In this document: one piece after another, positions 53,457-62,556 of the stretch
Layout of the letters: each line of letters starts with the position of its first letter
Position numbering within the stretch: position 1 is the first letter of the stretch
From: Sphingobium jiangsuense
Lineage (GTDB): Bacteria > Pseudomonadota > Alphaproteobacteria > Sphingomonadales > Sphingomonadaceae
Reading direction: 5' to 3'
Assembly: GCF_014196495.1 (NCBI RefSeq)
Contig: NZ_JACIDT010000016.1
Span: 1-64,000, forward strand
DNA length: 64,000 bases
Made by a program: the position numbers and the translations under genes
Notes under the pieces: generated by a model
What the model was told of the DNA's origin: nothing
The model's database searches: none
Seen by the model: the letters and a program-made list of their open reading frames with translations, nothing else

Positions 53457-56150
53457 GTGAGGCGGCATTGGCTATTGGCGGGTTCGATCATCGGGGCGAT
53501 AGCTGAGGCGGCCCTCGCGCAGCCTCTTCCCGCGCACCATGCCGCACCCGTCGCGCAGAGCGCGCGCCTCTCGCAATCCCTCGCGGAGGGATGGCGTTTC
53601 CGGCAGGCCGATGCGCAGGGCGCGCAGGCACCCGATTTCGATGATGGCGACTGGGAACAGGTCGTCGTTCCCCATAGCTGGAACCGCGTCGGCTATTATG
53701 ATCCGGGCGCCGGAACCGGATCGCAGACCAGGGACAGCGTCAACAAGGCTCAGGGCATCGGCTGGTATCGGCTGGGCTTCGCCACGCCCGCCATGGCCAA
53801 GGGGCAAAGGCTGTGGCTTCAGTTCGACGCGGCCAGCCGGGTCGCCGACGTCTGGCTCAACGGCAAGCTGCTGGGGCGGCACGAAGGCGGCTTTTCCCGC
53901 TTCCGCTTCGATGCGACCGAAGCACTGCGCGCCGATGGCCGCAATATACTGGCGGTGCGGGTCGACAATAGCCATCCGGCCCCCGGCACGGCGACGGCAA
54001 ACGCCTTTCCGCTGACCGGCGATTTCTTCGTCTATGGCGGGCTGTATCGCCCCGTCAGCCTGATCGTCACCGATGCGGTGCATTTCGACATGCTCGATTT
54101 CGGCGGACCGGGCGTCTATGCGCGGACCGACGCCATTACTGCCGAAGGCGCGAAGGTCGGCGTGCGGGCAAAGCTTCGCAATGATGGCGCGCGCGCTTTC
54201 ACGGGCAGGCTGGTCACGAGACTGGTCGATGCGGATGGCGCGGTCGCGGCGGAAAATATCGCCGAGATCCGCATCGCGAAGGGGCAGGGCAGGGAAAGCG
54301 CGTTCGATCTCGTCGTGCCTCGGCCGCGCCTTTGGCAGGGGGTGGACGACCCCCATCTCTACCAGCTCGTCGTCGAGTTGCGCGGCGCGAAAGGCGAGGT
54401 GCTGGACAGCCTCGCGCAGGATTTCGGCATCCGGCAGATCCAGCTCGACCCCGACAAGGGGATGATCCTCAACGGCAAGGCGGTGCGCCTGAAGGGCGTC
54501 GGCCTGCATCAGGATCGCGAGGGCAAGGGCTGGGCGCTTGGCGAGGAGGATATCGCCGACACCTTCGCCACCATCCGCGACATGGGCGCCAATTCGATCC
54601 GGCTGACCCATTATCAGCATGGCGAGCCGATCCATCGCCTCGCCGATCGCCACGGTTTCATCCTGTGGGACGAGATCGCCCTCGTCACCGCCTGGACTTT
54701 GACCCCGGATCAGCAGGAAAGCCCGGCGGGCCTCGTCGCCAATGCGCGGCAACAGCTTCAGGAGATGATCCGGCAGAATTACAACCATGCCTCGGTCGCG
54801 CTCTGGGGCATCGCCAATGAGGTGGATTTCGGCCCCAACCGTCCGGACTTCCTCGGCAAGGCGCCCGATATCGTCCCCGACCCCGCTCCCTTGCTGAGGG
54901 AACTGAACGCCTTATCGAAGTCCGAGGACCCGTCGCGGCCGACGACGATGGCGACCTGCTGCGAGGATCATGGCATGCAGGGCATACCGGTCGTCGCCGA
55001 TCTGGCGGATACGTCGGGCGTGAACCGCTATTATGGCTGGTATTACGGCAAGCCCGCAGAGCTGGGCGCGCATCTCGATCATCTCCATGCCAAGCGCCCG
55101 ATGCAGCCGCTTGCCGTCGCCGAATATGGCGCGGGCGGAGCGTTCTCGATCCACAGCGACGATCCGCTGGGCGGGCCGATCGACATGGCCGGGCGGCGGC
55201 AGCCGGAGGAATATCAGAGCTGGGTGCATGAGCAGAGCTGGCCGGTGATCGCGGTCCGGCCCTATCTGTTCGCCAGCTGGCTGTGGAACAGCTTCGATTT
55301 CAGCTCGACGGCGCGGCGCGAAGGGGATTCGCAGGATATCAACACCAAGGGGTTGGTCAGCTATGACGGCAAGACCCGCAAGGACGCCTTTTATTATTAC
55401 CGCGCGAACTGGTCGGCTGAGCCGACGGTGCACATCACCGGGCGGCGCTATGCCGATCGCGCCTATGGCGTGACCGACATACGCGTCTACAGCAATGCAT
55501 CCGCGACGGAACTGCGCCTGAACGGCCGCTCGCTGGGTGTCCGGCGCGATTGCGTCAACAGGATTTGCATATGGCCGCAGGTGCGGCTCGATCCGGGCGC
55601 CAATCGCCTGACCGCCACGGGGCAATTCGCGGGCGGCGCCGTGGAGGACGGGATCGAATGGAAGCTCGATCCGGCCCGCCGCAACCTCTTCCGCATCGAC
55701 AGCGGGGCGGTGGTCGCGGCAGAGGTGCGGGAAGGGCGCTTCGGCTCGGATGCTTTCTTCAGCGGCGGCACGGCAGGCACCATGGATCGTTTCGCGCGCG
55801 GAAAACCGCCGCAACTCGCCGCCATCGCCGGCAACCCGGACCGGGATCTGCTCACCACCTATCGCGAAGGCGATTTCGGCTATTCGGTGCCGCTAGACAA
55901 TGGCCGCTACATGCTGTCGCTTACCTTCGTCGAGCCTTCGGCCAAGCCCGGCGAGAGGCAGTTCACCGTCCTTGCCGATGGGCAGGTCCTGCTACGTGAT
56001 TTCGACATCGCCACAACGGCGGAAGCCCTCTTGCACGCCATCACCCGCAGCTTTCCCGTCATAGTGAGTAATGGGCGGCTCGACCTCCGCTTCGTGCCCG
56101 TGCGGGGCAAGGCGATCGTCTCGGCGGTCGAGATCACCCCCCGGCGCTGA
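53457..56150 (+). CDS. GH2 family glycoside hydrolase (beta-galactosidase/glucuronidase-like), exported
   Basis: 897 residues from a GTG with AGGGAG upstream; signal peptide ends near ALAQP. Sugar-binding domain (VPHSWNRVG; GWYRLGFA; ASRVADVWLNGKLLGRHEGGFSRFRFDAT), immunoglobulin-like domain and TIM barrel are present. The acid/base Glu lies in ALWGIANEVD and the nucleophile Glu in PLAVAEYGAGG. A C-terminal malectin-like domain covers about 780-895 (YREGDFGYSVPLDNGRYMLSLTFVEP). Removes terminal beta-linked sugars from a glycan in the periplasm; linkage unknown. Confidence 0.9.
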   Translation: MRRHWLLAGSIIGAIAEAALAQPLPAHHAAPVAQSARLSQSLAEGWRFRQADAQGAQAPDFDDGDWEQVVVPHSWNRVGYYDPGAGTGSQTRDSVNKAQGIGWYRLGFATPAMAKGQRLWLQFDAASRVADVWLNGKLLGRHEGGFSRFRFDATEALRADGRNILAVRVDNSHPAPGTATANAFPLTGDFFVYGGLYRPVSLIVTDAVHFDMLDFGGPGVYARTDAITAEGAKVGVRAKLRNDGARAFTGRLVTRLVDADGAVAAENIAEIRIAKGQGRESAFDLVVPRPRLWQGVDDPHLYQLVVELRGAKGEVLDSLAQDFGIRQIQLDPDKGMILNGKAVRLKGVGLHQDREGKGWALGEEDIADTFATIRDMGANSIRLTHYQHGEPIHRLADRHGFILWDEIALVTAWTLTPDQQESPAGLVANARQQLQEMIRQNYNHASVALWGIANEVDFGPNRPDFLGKAPDIVPDPAPLLRELNALSKSEDPSRPTTMATCCEDHGMQGIPVVADLADTSGVNRYYGWYYGKPAELGAHLDHLHAKRPMQPLAVAEYGAGGAFSIHSDDPLGGPIDMAGRRQPEEYQSWVHEQSWPVIAVRPYLFASWLWNSFDFSSTARREGDSQDINTKGLVSYDGKTRKDAFYYYRANWSAEPTVHITGRRYADRAYGVTDIRVYSNASATELRLNGRSLGVRRDCVNRICIWPQVRLDPGANRLTATGQFAGGAVEDGIEWKLDPARRNLFRIDSGAVVAAEVREGRFGSDAFFSGGTAGTMDRFARGKPPQLAAIAGNPDRDLLTTYREGDFGYSVPLDNGRYMLSLTFVEPSAKPGERQFTVLADGQVLLRDFDIATTAEALLHAITRSFPVIVSNGRLDLRFVPVRGKAIVSAVEITPRR

Positions 56151-56178
56151 CCGCCCGGCAGGAAAAGGACGAGCCCTC

Positions 56179-57456
56179 TTGTTGATCCGTTCCGTTCGAT
56201 TGCGCTGGTGGATGATCGGCCTCGTCACGCTGGGCACGATCCTCAACTATCTGGCGCGGTCCTCGCTGTCGGTGGTGGCGCCCACGCTGACGCAGCAGTT
56301 TGACATGACGACCGAGCAATATAGCTATGTCGTGCTGGCCTTTCAGGGCGCCTATACGATCATGCAGCCGATTGCGGGCATGGTGCTCGATGCCTTGGGC
56401 GGGCGGCTGGGACTGGCGCTGTTCGCGTGCGGATGGGCGCTGTCCAACATGGGGCATGCGTTCGCGACCGGCTGGCAGGGACTGGCCTTTTTTCGGGGTC
56501 TGCTGGGTGGCGCGGAGGCGGCGGCGATGCCCGCCGGACTCAAGGTCGTGGCAGAATGGTTTCCGGCGAAGGAGCGCACCGTCGCCACCGGCTGGTTCAA
56601 CATGGGCACCTCGGTCGGCAACATGATCGCGCCGCCGCTCGTCACCTTCTGCATCATCGCCTGGGGGTGGCAGTCGGCCTTTCTCGTCACCGGCGGGATC
56701 AGCCTGTTCTGGGCGCTGCTCTGGTACGGCCAATATCGCGCGCCGCGCGACCACCCCAATCTGACGGAAGAGGAGCGCGCCGCAATCCGCGAGGGGCGGG
56801 AAGAGAGCGAGCCGGTCGAAAAGGCTTCATGGCGCAGCATATTTTCCACCCGCCGCTTCTGGAGCATCGCGGTGCCGCGCTTTCTGGCCGAGCCCGCGTG
56901 GCAGACGTTCAATTTCTTCATCCCGCTCTATCTGGTCGCGGTCTGGCATCTCGACCTCAAGCAGATTGCGCTCTGGGCGTGGCTGCCGTTCGTGGCGGCG
57001 GATCTCGGCTCGCTGGCCGGGGGCTATCTGGCGCCGCTGCTGATCCGGCGGCTGGGGGTGTCGGTGCTGACGTCGCGCCAGCTCATCGTCACGCTGGGCG
57101 CGGTGCTGATGATCGGCCCGGCGTCGATCGGTCTGGCGGGCAGCCCCGGCATGGCGATCCTGCTCTTTTGCGTGGGCGGCTTCGCGCACCAGATGCTCTC
57201 CGGCGCGCTGCTGACGCTCAGCGCGGACATATTCCCGGCAAGCGCGGTCGGGCGTGTGACGGGCATGGCGGGATCGGCCGGATGGATCGGGGGAATGCTC
57301 TTCACCTTCGCCATCGGCCAGAGCGCGGACGCTTTCGGCTATGATCCGCTGTTCGCGGCATTGGCTGCGCTCGACCTGCTCGGCGCGGCGATCCTCTGGA
57401 TCCTGCTCGGCACGCGGCGCTCGCAGGGCGTCGGGAACAGGGAGGCGAAGGCATGA
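56179..57456 (+). CDS. MFS transporter, hexuronate (ExuT-like) type
   Basis: A 12-helix major facilitator of about 425 residues. Start is set at TTG 56179, with AAGGA upstream, because the family begins just before RWWMIGLVTLGTILNYLARSSLSV; no ATG is well placed. MPAGLKVVAEWFPAKERTVATGWFNMGTSVGNMIAPPL is typical of the anion:cation symporter group that takes up glucuronate and galacturonate. Downstream KdgK and ManD fit uronate import. Overlaps the next gene by 4 nt. Confidence 0.85.
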   Translation: MLIRSVRLRWWMIGLVTLGTILNYLARSSLSVVAPTLTQQFDMTTEQYSYVVLAFQGAYTIMQPIAGMVLDALGGRLGLALFACGWALSNMGHAFATGWQGLAFFRGLLGGAEAAAMPAGLKVVAEWFPAKERTVATGWFNMGTSVGNMIAPPLVTFCIIAWGWQSAFLVTGGISLFWALLWYGQYRAPRDHPNLTEEERAAIREGREESEPVEKASWRSIFSTRRFWSIAVPRFLAEPAWQTFNFFIPLYLVAVWHLDLKQIALWAWLPFVAADLGSLAGGYLAPLLIRRLGVSVLTSRQLIVTLGAVLMIGPASIGLAGSPGMAILLFCVGGFAHQMLSGALLTLSADIFPASAVGRVTGMAGSAGWIGGMLFTFAIGQSADAFGYDPLFAALAALDLLGAAILWILLGTRRSQGVGNREAKA

Positions 57457-57968
57457 ACGGCTCAGGCTTCGACAGGCCCTCGGCCACGGCGCGCGCTTGC
57501 TCCTACATCCTGAGGGAGACTGCGATCAGCATGGTCATCAACATGGCGATCACCGCCGGCTTCTATTGGCTGGCTTTCGGCGGCCTGCCGGAGGTGTCCG
57601 CGCAGGGCCTCGGCCGGGATTGCATTCCCCAAAGCTTCATGATCGCGCTGATGAGCGCATGGATACCGTCCCTCATCGCCCGTAAAAACATCGGCAAGGG
57701 AACGACGCCCCCGGCGCGTCCGAAAGCCTTTCGCGTGCCGTCCAACCTGTTCCTGCGCGCGCTGACGATCGCGCTGCCTGCCATGGTCTTGTTCACCGGC
57801 CTTGCGGTGGGAATGCTGACGCTGATCGGCCAGCCGGCCTTTGCCTTTGCCACCGGCCTTGCGCTGAAGCTGGCGTTCGGGGCGCTGGTCGCGGCTTGCG
57901 TTACCCCGCTGGCGCTGTGGATCGCCCTGTCCGGGCCACGCGGTAAAAGGACGGAAACCCATGTCTGA
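57453..57968 (+). CDS. four-helix membrane protein of unknown function
   Basis: 171 residues, not recognised. Hydrophobic segments at about 25-45, 60-75, 105-130 and 137-160 (SMVINMAITAGFYWLAFGG; LTIALPAMVLFTGLAVGM; LALKLAFGALVAACVTPLALWI). No catalytic motif seen. Its ATG overlaps the transporter stop by 4 nt, so it is made together with the MFS protein and may support it. Some relatives of MFS-coupled small membrane proteins behave so, but there is no direct evidence. Confidence 0.65.
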   Translation: MNGSGFDRPSATARACSYILRETAISMVINMAITAGFYWLAFGGLPEVSAQGLGRDCIPQSFMIALMSAWIPSLIARKNIGKGTTPPARPKAFRVPSNLFLRALTIALPAMVLFTGLAVGMLTLIGQPAFAFATGLALKLAFGALVAACVTPLALWIALSGPRGKRTETHV

Positions 57969-57989
57969 ATGGCCAAATGAGGATGGAAT

Positions 57990-59897
57990 ATGAAGGATGC
58001 ACTCACCCCTGAATTGAGCCGTCGTTCCCTTCTGGCCGCCAGCGCCGGGGGCGCGATGGCGCTTTCCGCGTCCGCCCTGCCCACGCGGGCGGGCGCGCAG
58101 GAAAGGAAGCTGCCCAATATCCTCTGGCTGACCAGCGAGGACAACAACCCCTATATCGGCGCCTATGGCGACAGGCTGGCGCATACGCCCCATATCGACG
58201 CTCTGGCGAAGAAGGGGATTTTGTACCGCAACGTCTATTCGAACGCACCGGTCTGCGCGCCTTCCCGCTTCGGCATATTGACCGGCGTTCTGCCGGAGGC
58301 CTGCGCGCCCGCCAACCATATGCGGGCGGTGGCGAAGCTGCCCGATTTCCTGCGCACCTACCCCGAATATCTCCGTTCGGCGGGCTATTATTGCACGAAC
58401 AACGTCAAGACCGATTATAATTGCGATGTCGATCCGGCGCGCATCTGGGACGATAACGGCCCGAAAGCCCATTATGCGAACCGCCCGGAAGGCAAGCCCT
58501 TCATGGCGGTGTTCAATACGCTGGCCTCGCACGAATCCCGGCTTTTCACGGTGACCGAAGGGCGGGTGAAGCCGGAGGATATAATCCTTCCGGCCTATCT
58601 GCCTGATACACCGGCCATCCGGCAGGATTATGCCAGTTATTACAACCTCATCGAAAAGATGGATGGCGATATCGGTCAGAGGCTGGCCGAACTGGAAGCC
58701 TCCGGTCTGGCAGAGGACACCATCGTCTTTTATTATTCCGACAATGGCGGCGTGCTGCCGCGCTCGAAGCGCTATTGCCATGACCGGGGCCTGCGCTGCG
58801 CGATGGTCGTCTATGTGCCGCCCAAATGGGCGCACCTCTCGCCGGTGAAGGCCGGGACGACGGTGGACGCGCCGGTGAGCTTCATCGATCTCGCCCCCAC
58901 GCTTTTGTCGCTTGCCGGAATGGTCAAGCCGCAGACGATGCATGGCGCCCCTTTCCTCGGCCATTTCGCGGCGGCGCCCAAGGACCATGCCTTCGGCATG
59001 CGCAACCGCATGAACGAAAGCGTGGATTTCGTGCGCACGGTGACGGACGGGCGCTATCGCTACATCCGCAACTATATGCCGCATCGCCCCTGCGGGCAGC
59101 ATCAGGCCTTTTCCTGGCTGCTGAAAAGCTATCAGGACTGGGACCGGCTCCATCGCGAGGGCAGGCTGACCGAGGTGCAGGCGCGCTTCTTCCAGCCGCG
59201 CGCGTTCGAGGAATTCTACGATCTCGACGCCGATCCCGACGAGGTCGACAACCGCATCGCCGATCCGAAGCACAAGGCGCGGGTGGCGGACATGCGCCGC
59301 GCGCTCGACCGGCATATGATCCGTATAAACGACAATGGTTTCATTCCGGAAGGCGCCGCGCCTGAAGGTTATGTGCCGAGCCGGGCTGCGGGGGCCTATC
59401 CGTTGAAGGCGCTGATGGCATTGGGCGCGGCGGCGGCGCGGCGGGACAAGCGGAAGCTGCCGCTGTTCCGGTCCCGACTGACTGATGCCGATGCCGTGAC
59501 GCGTTATTGGGCGGCGATGGGGCTGCTCATCCTCGGCGAGGACGGGCGGCCCGCCCTTGCCGACCTGCAAGCCGCAATGCGTGTCGATCCCTCGCCCCAT
59601 GTCCGGGTGGCGGCGGCCGAAGCGGTCGCCAATCTGACGAAGGAGGACGAGCCCGTCCTCAAGCTGGCCGAACTGGCCGGTGACGGGCAGCCGCTGTCCG
59701 TCCGGCTGCTCGCGGTCAATGCACTGACCTATATCGGCAATGCCCGACCCGCTCTGGCCGCGCTCAAGGCCATCGAGAAGGGGGCGAAGGGCGATCTGTC
59801 GGTGGGCACCAAATATCTCATCGCTCTGATCGAGGGCAGCTATGACCCCGCCATTCCCCTGATCGATATGTCGAAGGCGCCTGCGCATTATGGGTGA
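57990..59897 (+). CDS. exported type I sulfatase with C-terminal HEAT-like repeats
   Basis: 635 residues. Tat-type signal (SRRSLLAASAGG), then the sulfatase fold: metal-site NILWLTSEDNNPYIGAYGD, and the formylglycine motif CAPSR at Cys89, which needs the formylglycine-generating enzyme. FYYSDNGGVLPRSKR is the second metal-site loop. From about residue 470 there are helical HEAT-like repeats (VTRYWAAMGLLILGEDGRPALADLQ; VRVAAAEAVANLTKEDEPVL). Removes sulfate from a glycan; target unknown. Confidence 0.9.
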   Translation: MKDALTPELSRRSLLAASAGGAMALSASALPTRAGAQERKLPNILWLTSEDNNPYIGAYGDRLAHTPHIDALAKKGILYRNVYSNAPVCAPSRFGILTGVLPEACAPANHMRAVAKLPDFLRTYPEYLRSAGYYCTNNVKTDYNCDVDPARIWDDNGPKAHYANRPEGKPFMAVFNTLASHESRLFTVTEGRVKPEDIILPAYLPDTPAIRQDYASYYNLIEKMDGDIGQRLAELEASGLAEDTIVFYYSDNGGVLPRSKRYCHDRGLRCAMVVYVPPKWAHLSPVKAGTTVDAPVSFIDLAPTLLSLAGMVKPQTMHGAPFLGHFAAAPKDHAFGMRNRMNESVDFVRTVTDGRYRYIRNYMPHRPCGQHQAFSWLLKSYQDWDRLHREGRLTEVQARFFQPRAFEEFYDLDADPDEVDNRIADPKHKARVADMRRALDRHMIRINDNGFIPEGAAPEGYVPSRAAGAYPLKALMALGAAAARRDKRKLPLFRSRLTDADAVTRYWAAMGLLILGEDGRPALADLQAAMRVDPSPHVRVAAAEAVANLTKEDEPVLKLAELAGDGQPLSVRLLAVNALTYIGNARPALAALKAIEKGAKGDLSVGTKYLIALIEGSYDPAIPLIDMSKAPAHYG

Positions 59898-59939
59898 GGT
59901 TTCCGGGAACGGCATGAATGAAGCCAGCAGAGGTGATGC

Positions 59940-61532
59940 ATGAAGTCGATACGCTCACAGCTTCGGGGGGTGGCCCTGACCCTCATGATCGGCGCCGCGC
60001 TGGGGGCGGCCCCCTCGGTGGCGCGGACCGGCGCCGCGACGCCGGGCAAGCCGGTTTCCGCCCCGGCGCGGGCGGAAAGGCCGATGAATGTGCTGTTCAT
60101 CGTGTCCGACGATCTCAACACGCGTCTGGGGAGCTATGGCGCGCCGGTTCTCACGCCCAATATCGACCGGCTGGCACGGGAAGGGACGCGATTTGACCGC
60201 GCCTATGCGCAATTCCCATGGTGCGCGCCGAGCCGTGCCTCGTTCCTGACCGGGCTGCGGCCCGATGCCACGCGGGTTTTCGATCTTTCCACCCATATCC
60301 GCACGACCGTTCCCGATATCGTCACCTTGCCGCAATATTTCAGGAACAGCGGCTATTTCTCCGGCCGCGTCGGCAAGATATTCCATCAGGGCGTGCCCGG
60401 CGGCATCGGCAGGAGCGGCGCGGACGATCCGGCGTCGTGGGACGCCGTGGTCAATCCGAGCGGGCATGACAAGATCCTTGAAACGGAAGGCAAGATCATT
60501 CCGATCACGCCCGGCATCGGCCTAGGCTCAGGGCTTGCCTATGCCGCCGATGAAGGGCTGGACGAAGACCAGACCGACGGCAAGGTCGCGACCGAAACCA
60601 TCAGGATGCTGGAAGCCCACAAGGACAAGCCCTTCTTCATCGCGGCGGGTTTCTATCGGCCGCATGTCCCGTTGATCGCGCCGAAGAAATATTTCGACCT
60701 CTATCCGCTCGACACGATCGAACTGAAGAAGGAGACGCCGGAGACGATCGCCACTATCGTTCCGGCGGCGCGGCGCGTCCTGCCCGCCAATCTCGGCATG
60801 ACCGAGGAGGAGCAGAGGCAGGCGGTGCGGGCCTATTATGCCGCGACCAGCTATATGGATGCGCAGGTCGGCCGGGTTCTCGACGCGCTCAGGCGGCTGG
60901 GGCTGGAGGACAACACCATCGTCGTATTCCTTGGCGATCATGGCTTCGCGCTGGGCGAGCATGGCGAATGGACCAAGGTGATGCTGTGGGAGCAGGTAAC
61001 GCGCGCGCCGCTCATCATGCGGGTGCCGGGGGCGAGGGGGAACGGTACGGCGGTGAAGCAGGCGGTCGAGTTCGTCGATATCTATCCCACGCTGGTCCAG
61101 GCGGCGGGTCTGCCCGCCAATGACCGCAATCAGGGCGTCAGCCTGCTGCCGCTGCTGCAACGGCCGACACGCAAATGGGATCGCCCGGCCCTGTCGCAGG
61201 TGCAGGGCGGGCGGAGCGTTCGCTATGGCCGGTGGCGCTACACCGAATGGGAAGAAGGCAGGCTGGGCCGCGAGCTTTACGATTACAGAAGCGACCCGGA
61301 AGAGCATCGCAATCTGGCCGATGATCCCAAATATGCCGCCGTGACCGCCCGGTTGAAGGCTATGCTGCCCAAGGGGCCGGTCGAAAAGCGTCCGCCGCTC
61401 AGCCGCTATCACCCCGACGAGGATTGTCTGGAACTGCCGCCGGGCGTTCCCACCGCCGTCGGTCGGCCCTGTAGAACGCCGATGGCCCCGCGCGAGGGCG
61501 GACAGGCTCCCGCGGCGGCGGAGCGGAAATAG
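59940..61532 (+). CDS. sulfatase, iduronate-2-sulfatase-like
   Basis: 530 residues with a Sec signal. NVLFIVSDDLNTRLGSYG and the formylglycine motif WCAPSRASFLTG at Cys95 are intact. The stretches VGKIFHQGVP, FFIAAGFYRPHVPLIAPKKYFDLYPL, YYAATSYMDAQVGRVLDAL and GDHGFALGEHGEWTK follow human iduronate-2-sulfatase closely in order, so it probably acts on a 2-sulfated uronic acid or similar ester. It sits 42 nt after the first sulfatase and ends at a bidirectional terminator. Confidence 0.9.
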   Translation: MKSIRSQLRGVALTLMIGAALGAAPSVARTGAATPGKPVSAPARAERPMNVLFIVSDDLNTRLGSYGAPVLTPNIDRLAREGTRFDRAYAQFPWCAPSRASFLTGLRPDATRVFDLSTHIRTTVPDIVTLPQYFRNSGYFSGRVGKIFHQGVPGGIGRSGADDPASWDAVVNPSGHDKILETEGKIIPITPGIGLGSGLAYAADEGLDEDQTDGKVATETIRMLEAHKDKPFFIAAGFYRPHVPLIAPKKYFDLYPLDTIELKKETPETIATIVPAARRVLPANLGMTEEEQRQAVRAYYAATSYMDAQVGRVLDALRRLGLEDNTIVVFLGDHGFALGEHGEWTKVMLWEQVTRAPLIMRVPGARGNGTAVKQAVEFVDIYPTLVQAAGLPANDRNQGVSLLPLLQRPTRKWDRPALSQVQGGRSVRYGRWRYTEWEEGRLGRELYDYRSDPEEHRNLADDPKYAAVTARLKAMLPKGPVEKRPPLSRYHPDEDCLELPPGVPTAVGRPCRTPMAPREGGQAPAAAERK

Positions 61533-61580
61533 GGCGGGGCGCCCCTTCTCCGCAACGGCAAAGCAAAAGGGGCAAAGCAA

Positions 61581-61613
61581 AAGGGGACCGGTCGTGCAGA
61601 CCCGGTCCCCTTT
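61581..61613. terminator. bidirectional terminator between convergent operons
   Basis: GGGGACCGG (61583-61591) pairs perfectly with CCGGTCCCC (61602-61610); AA precedes and TTT follows, so it can serve both strands. A 14-bp unit GCAAAGCAAAAGGG is repeated in tandem just to its left (about 61557-61584). Confidence 0.8.
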
Positions 61614-61638
61614 CTCCCGCCCGCATTGCGGACGAGGA

Positions 61639-62556
61639 TCAGGCAAGCTGACGATAGAAATCCGGATCGCGGGCCGGGATCGCGCCTCTGTGCAGCACGA
61701 CCCATCCGGCCAGTCTGTGGCCGATCCCGGCGGAAGCCTCGGCCGAATATCCCTTCAGGCGTCCGAAAAGATATCCGGCATTGAACGCATCCCCTGCGCC
61801 GCTGGTGTCGACCGGGCTGGCATGCGGGGTGGTGGGGGATAGGGTGCCGTCGGGCAACAGGCATCCATCCGCGCCCAGCTTCACGACGACCTCCCCGCAT
61901 CCGCGCCCCGACCAGAAGCGCGCGACATCCCGCACCGAGCCTTCGCCGGTGAGCAGCGTCTCATCCTCCAGCGTGGGAAGGCCTATGTCGGCAAGGGAGA
62001 TGGCCCGGCCGTGCGCTTCCGCCGCCGCTTCGGGCGAAGGCCAGAGGCGAGGGCGATAATTGCTGTCATAGGCCACGCGCCCGCCCCGCAGTCGGAAGGT
62101 GCGGCAGAAATCGAACAGCCTTTCGCGTCCTTCAGGCGGCAGGATGGCAAGGCTGATGAGCGAGAAGCCGAAAAGCTCCGCCTGTGCCGCCTTTTCCAGA
62201 ACGCCGTCCATGCCGGGCAAGGCGAACATTTCCCGTGCGGCGCTGTTGTCGCGCCAGTAGGAGAAATGCCGCTCGCCCTTGTCGTCGGTCGAAATGGCGT
62301 AAAGCCCCGGCGTTCTTGCCGGATGGGTGAGGACGAAGTCCGTGTCCAGTCCCCCGGATGCCCAATCCTGCCGCAGGCGCTGGCTGAAATCGTCGCTTCC
62401 CAGCGCGGTGATGAACGCCGTGCTGATGCCCAGCCGGCTCATGTGTACCGCGCTGTTGAGCGTATCGCCGCCATGGCGCAGGCGCCAGAGGTCGCCATCA
62501 GCCGGGGACAGCTCCAGCATCGCCTCGCCGAGAAAGATTGCCCTTACCAATTCCAC
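61639..62556 (-). CDS. kdgK: 2-keto-3-deoxygluconate kinase (PfkB family)
   Basis: 305 residues from a GTG that overlaps the manD stop by 13 nt. KDG-kinase pattern: [46 protein letters not shown] then [10 protein letters not shown]. The PfkB ATP/catalytic motif is [18 protein letters not shown]. Phosphorylates KDG to KDPG, which enters the Entner-Doudoroff route. Directly follows manD, whose product is its substrate. Confidence 0.9.
   Translation of the reverse strand: MELVRAIFLGEAMLELSPADGDLWRLRHGGDTLNSAVHMSRLGISTAFITALGSDDFSQRLRQDWASGGLDTDFVLTHPARTPGLYAISTDDKGERHFSYWRDNSAAREMFALPGMDGVLEKAAQAELFGFSLISLAILPPEGRERLFDFCRTFRLRGGRVAYDSNYRPRLWPSPEAAAEAHGRAISLADIGLPTLEDETLLTGEGSVRDVARFWSGRGCGEVVVKLGADGCLLPDGTLSPTTPHASPVDTSGAGDAFNAGYLFGRLKGYSAEASAGIGHRLAGWVVLHRGAIPARDPDFYRQLA

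Noticed and set aside
57462-59915. 817-codon minus-strand open frame
   Set aside because: Antisense to the four-helix gene and the first sulfatase; no recognisable protein features.
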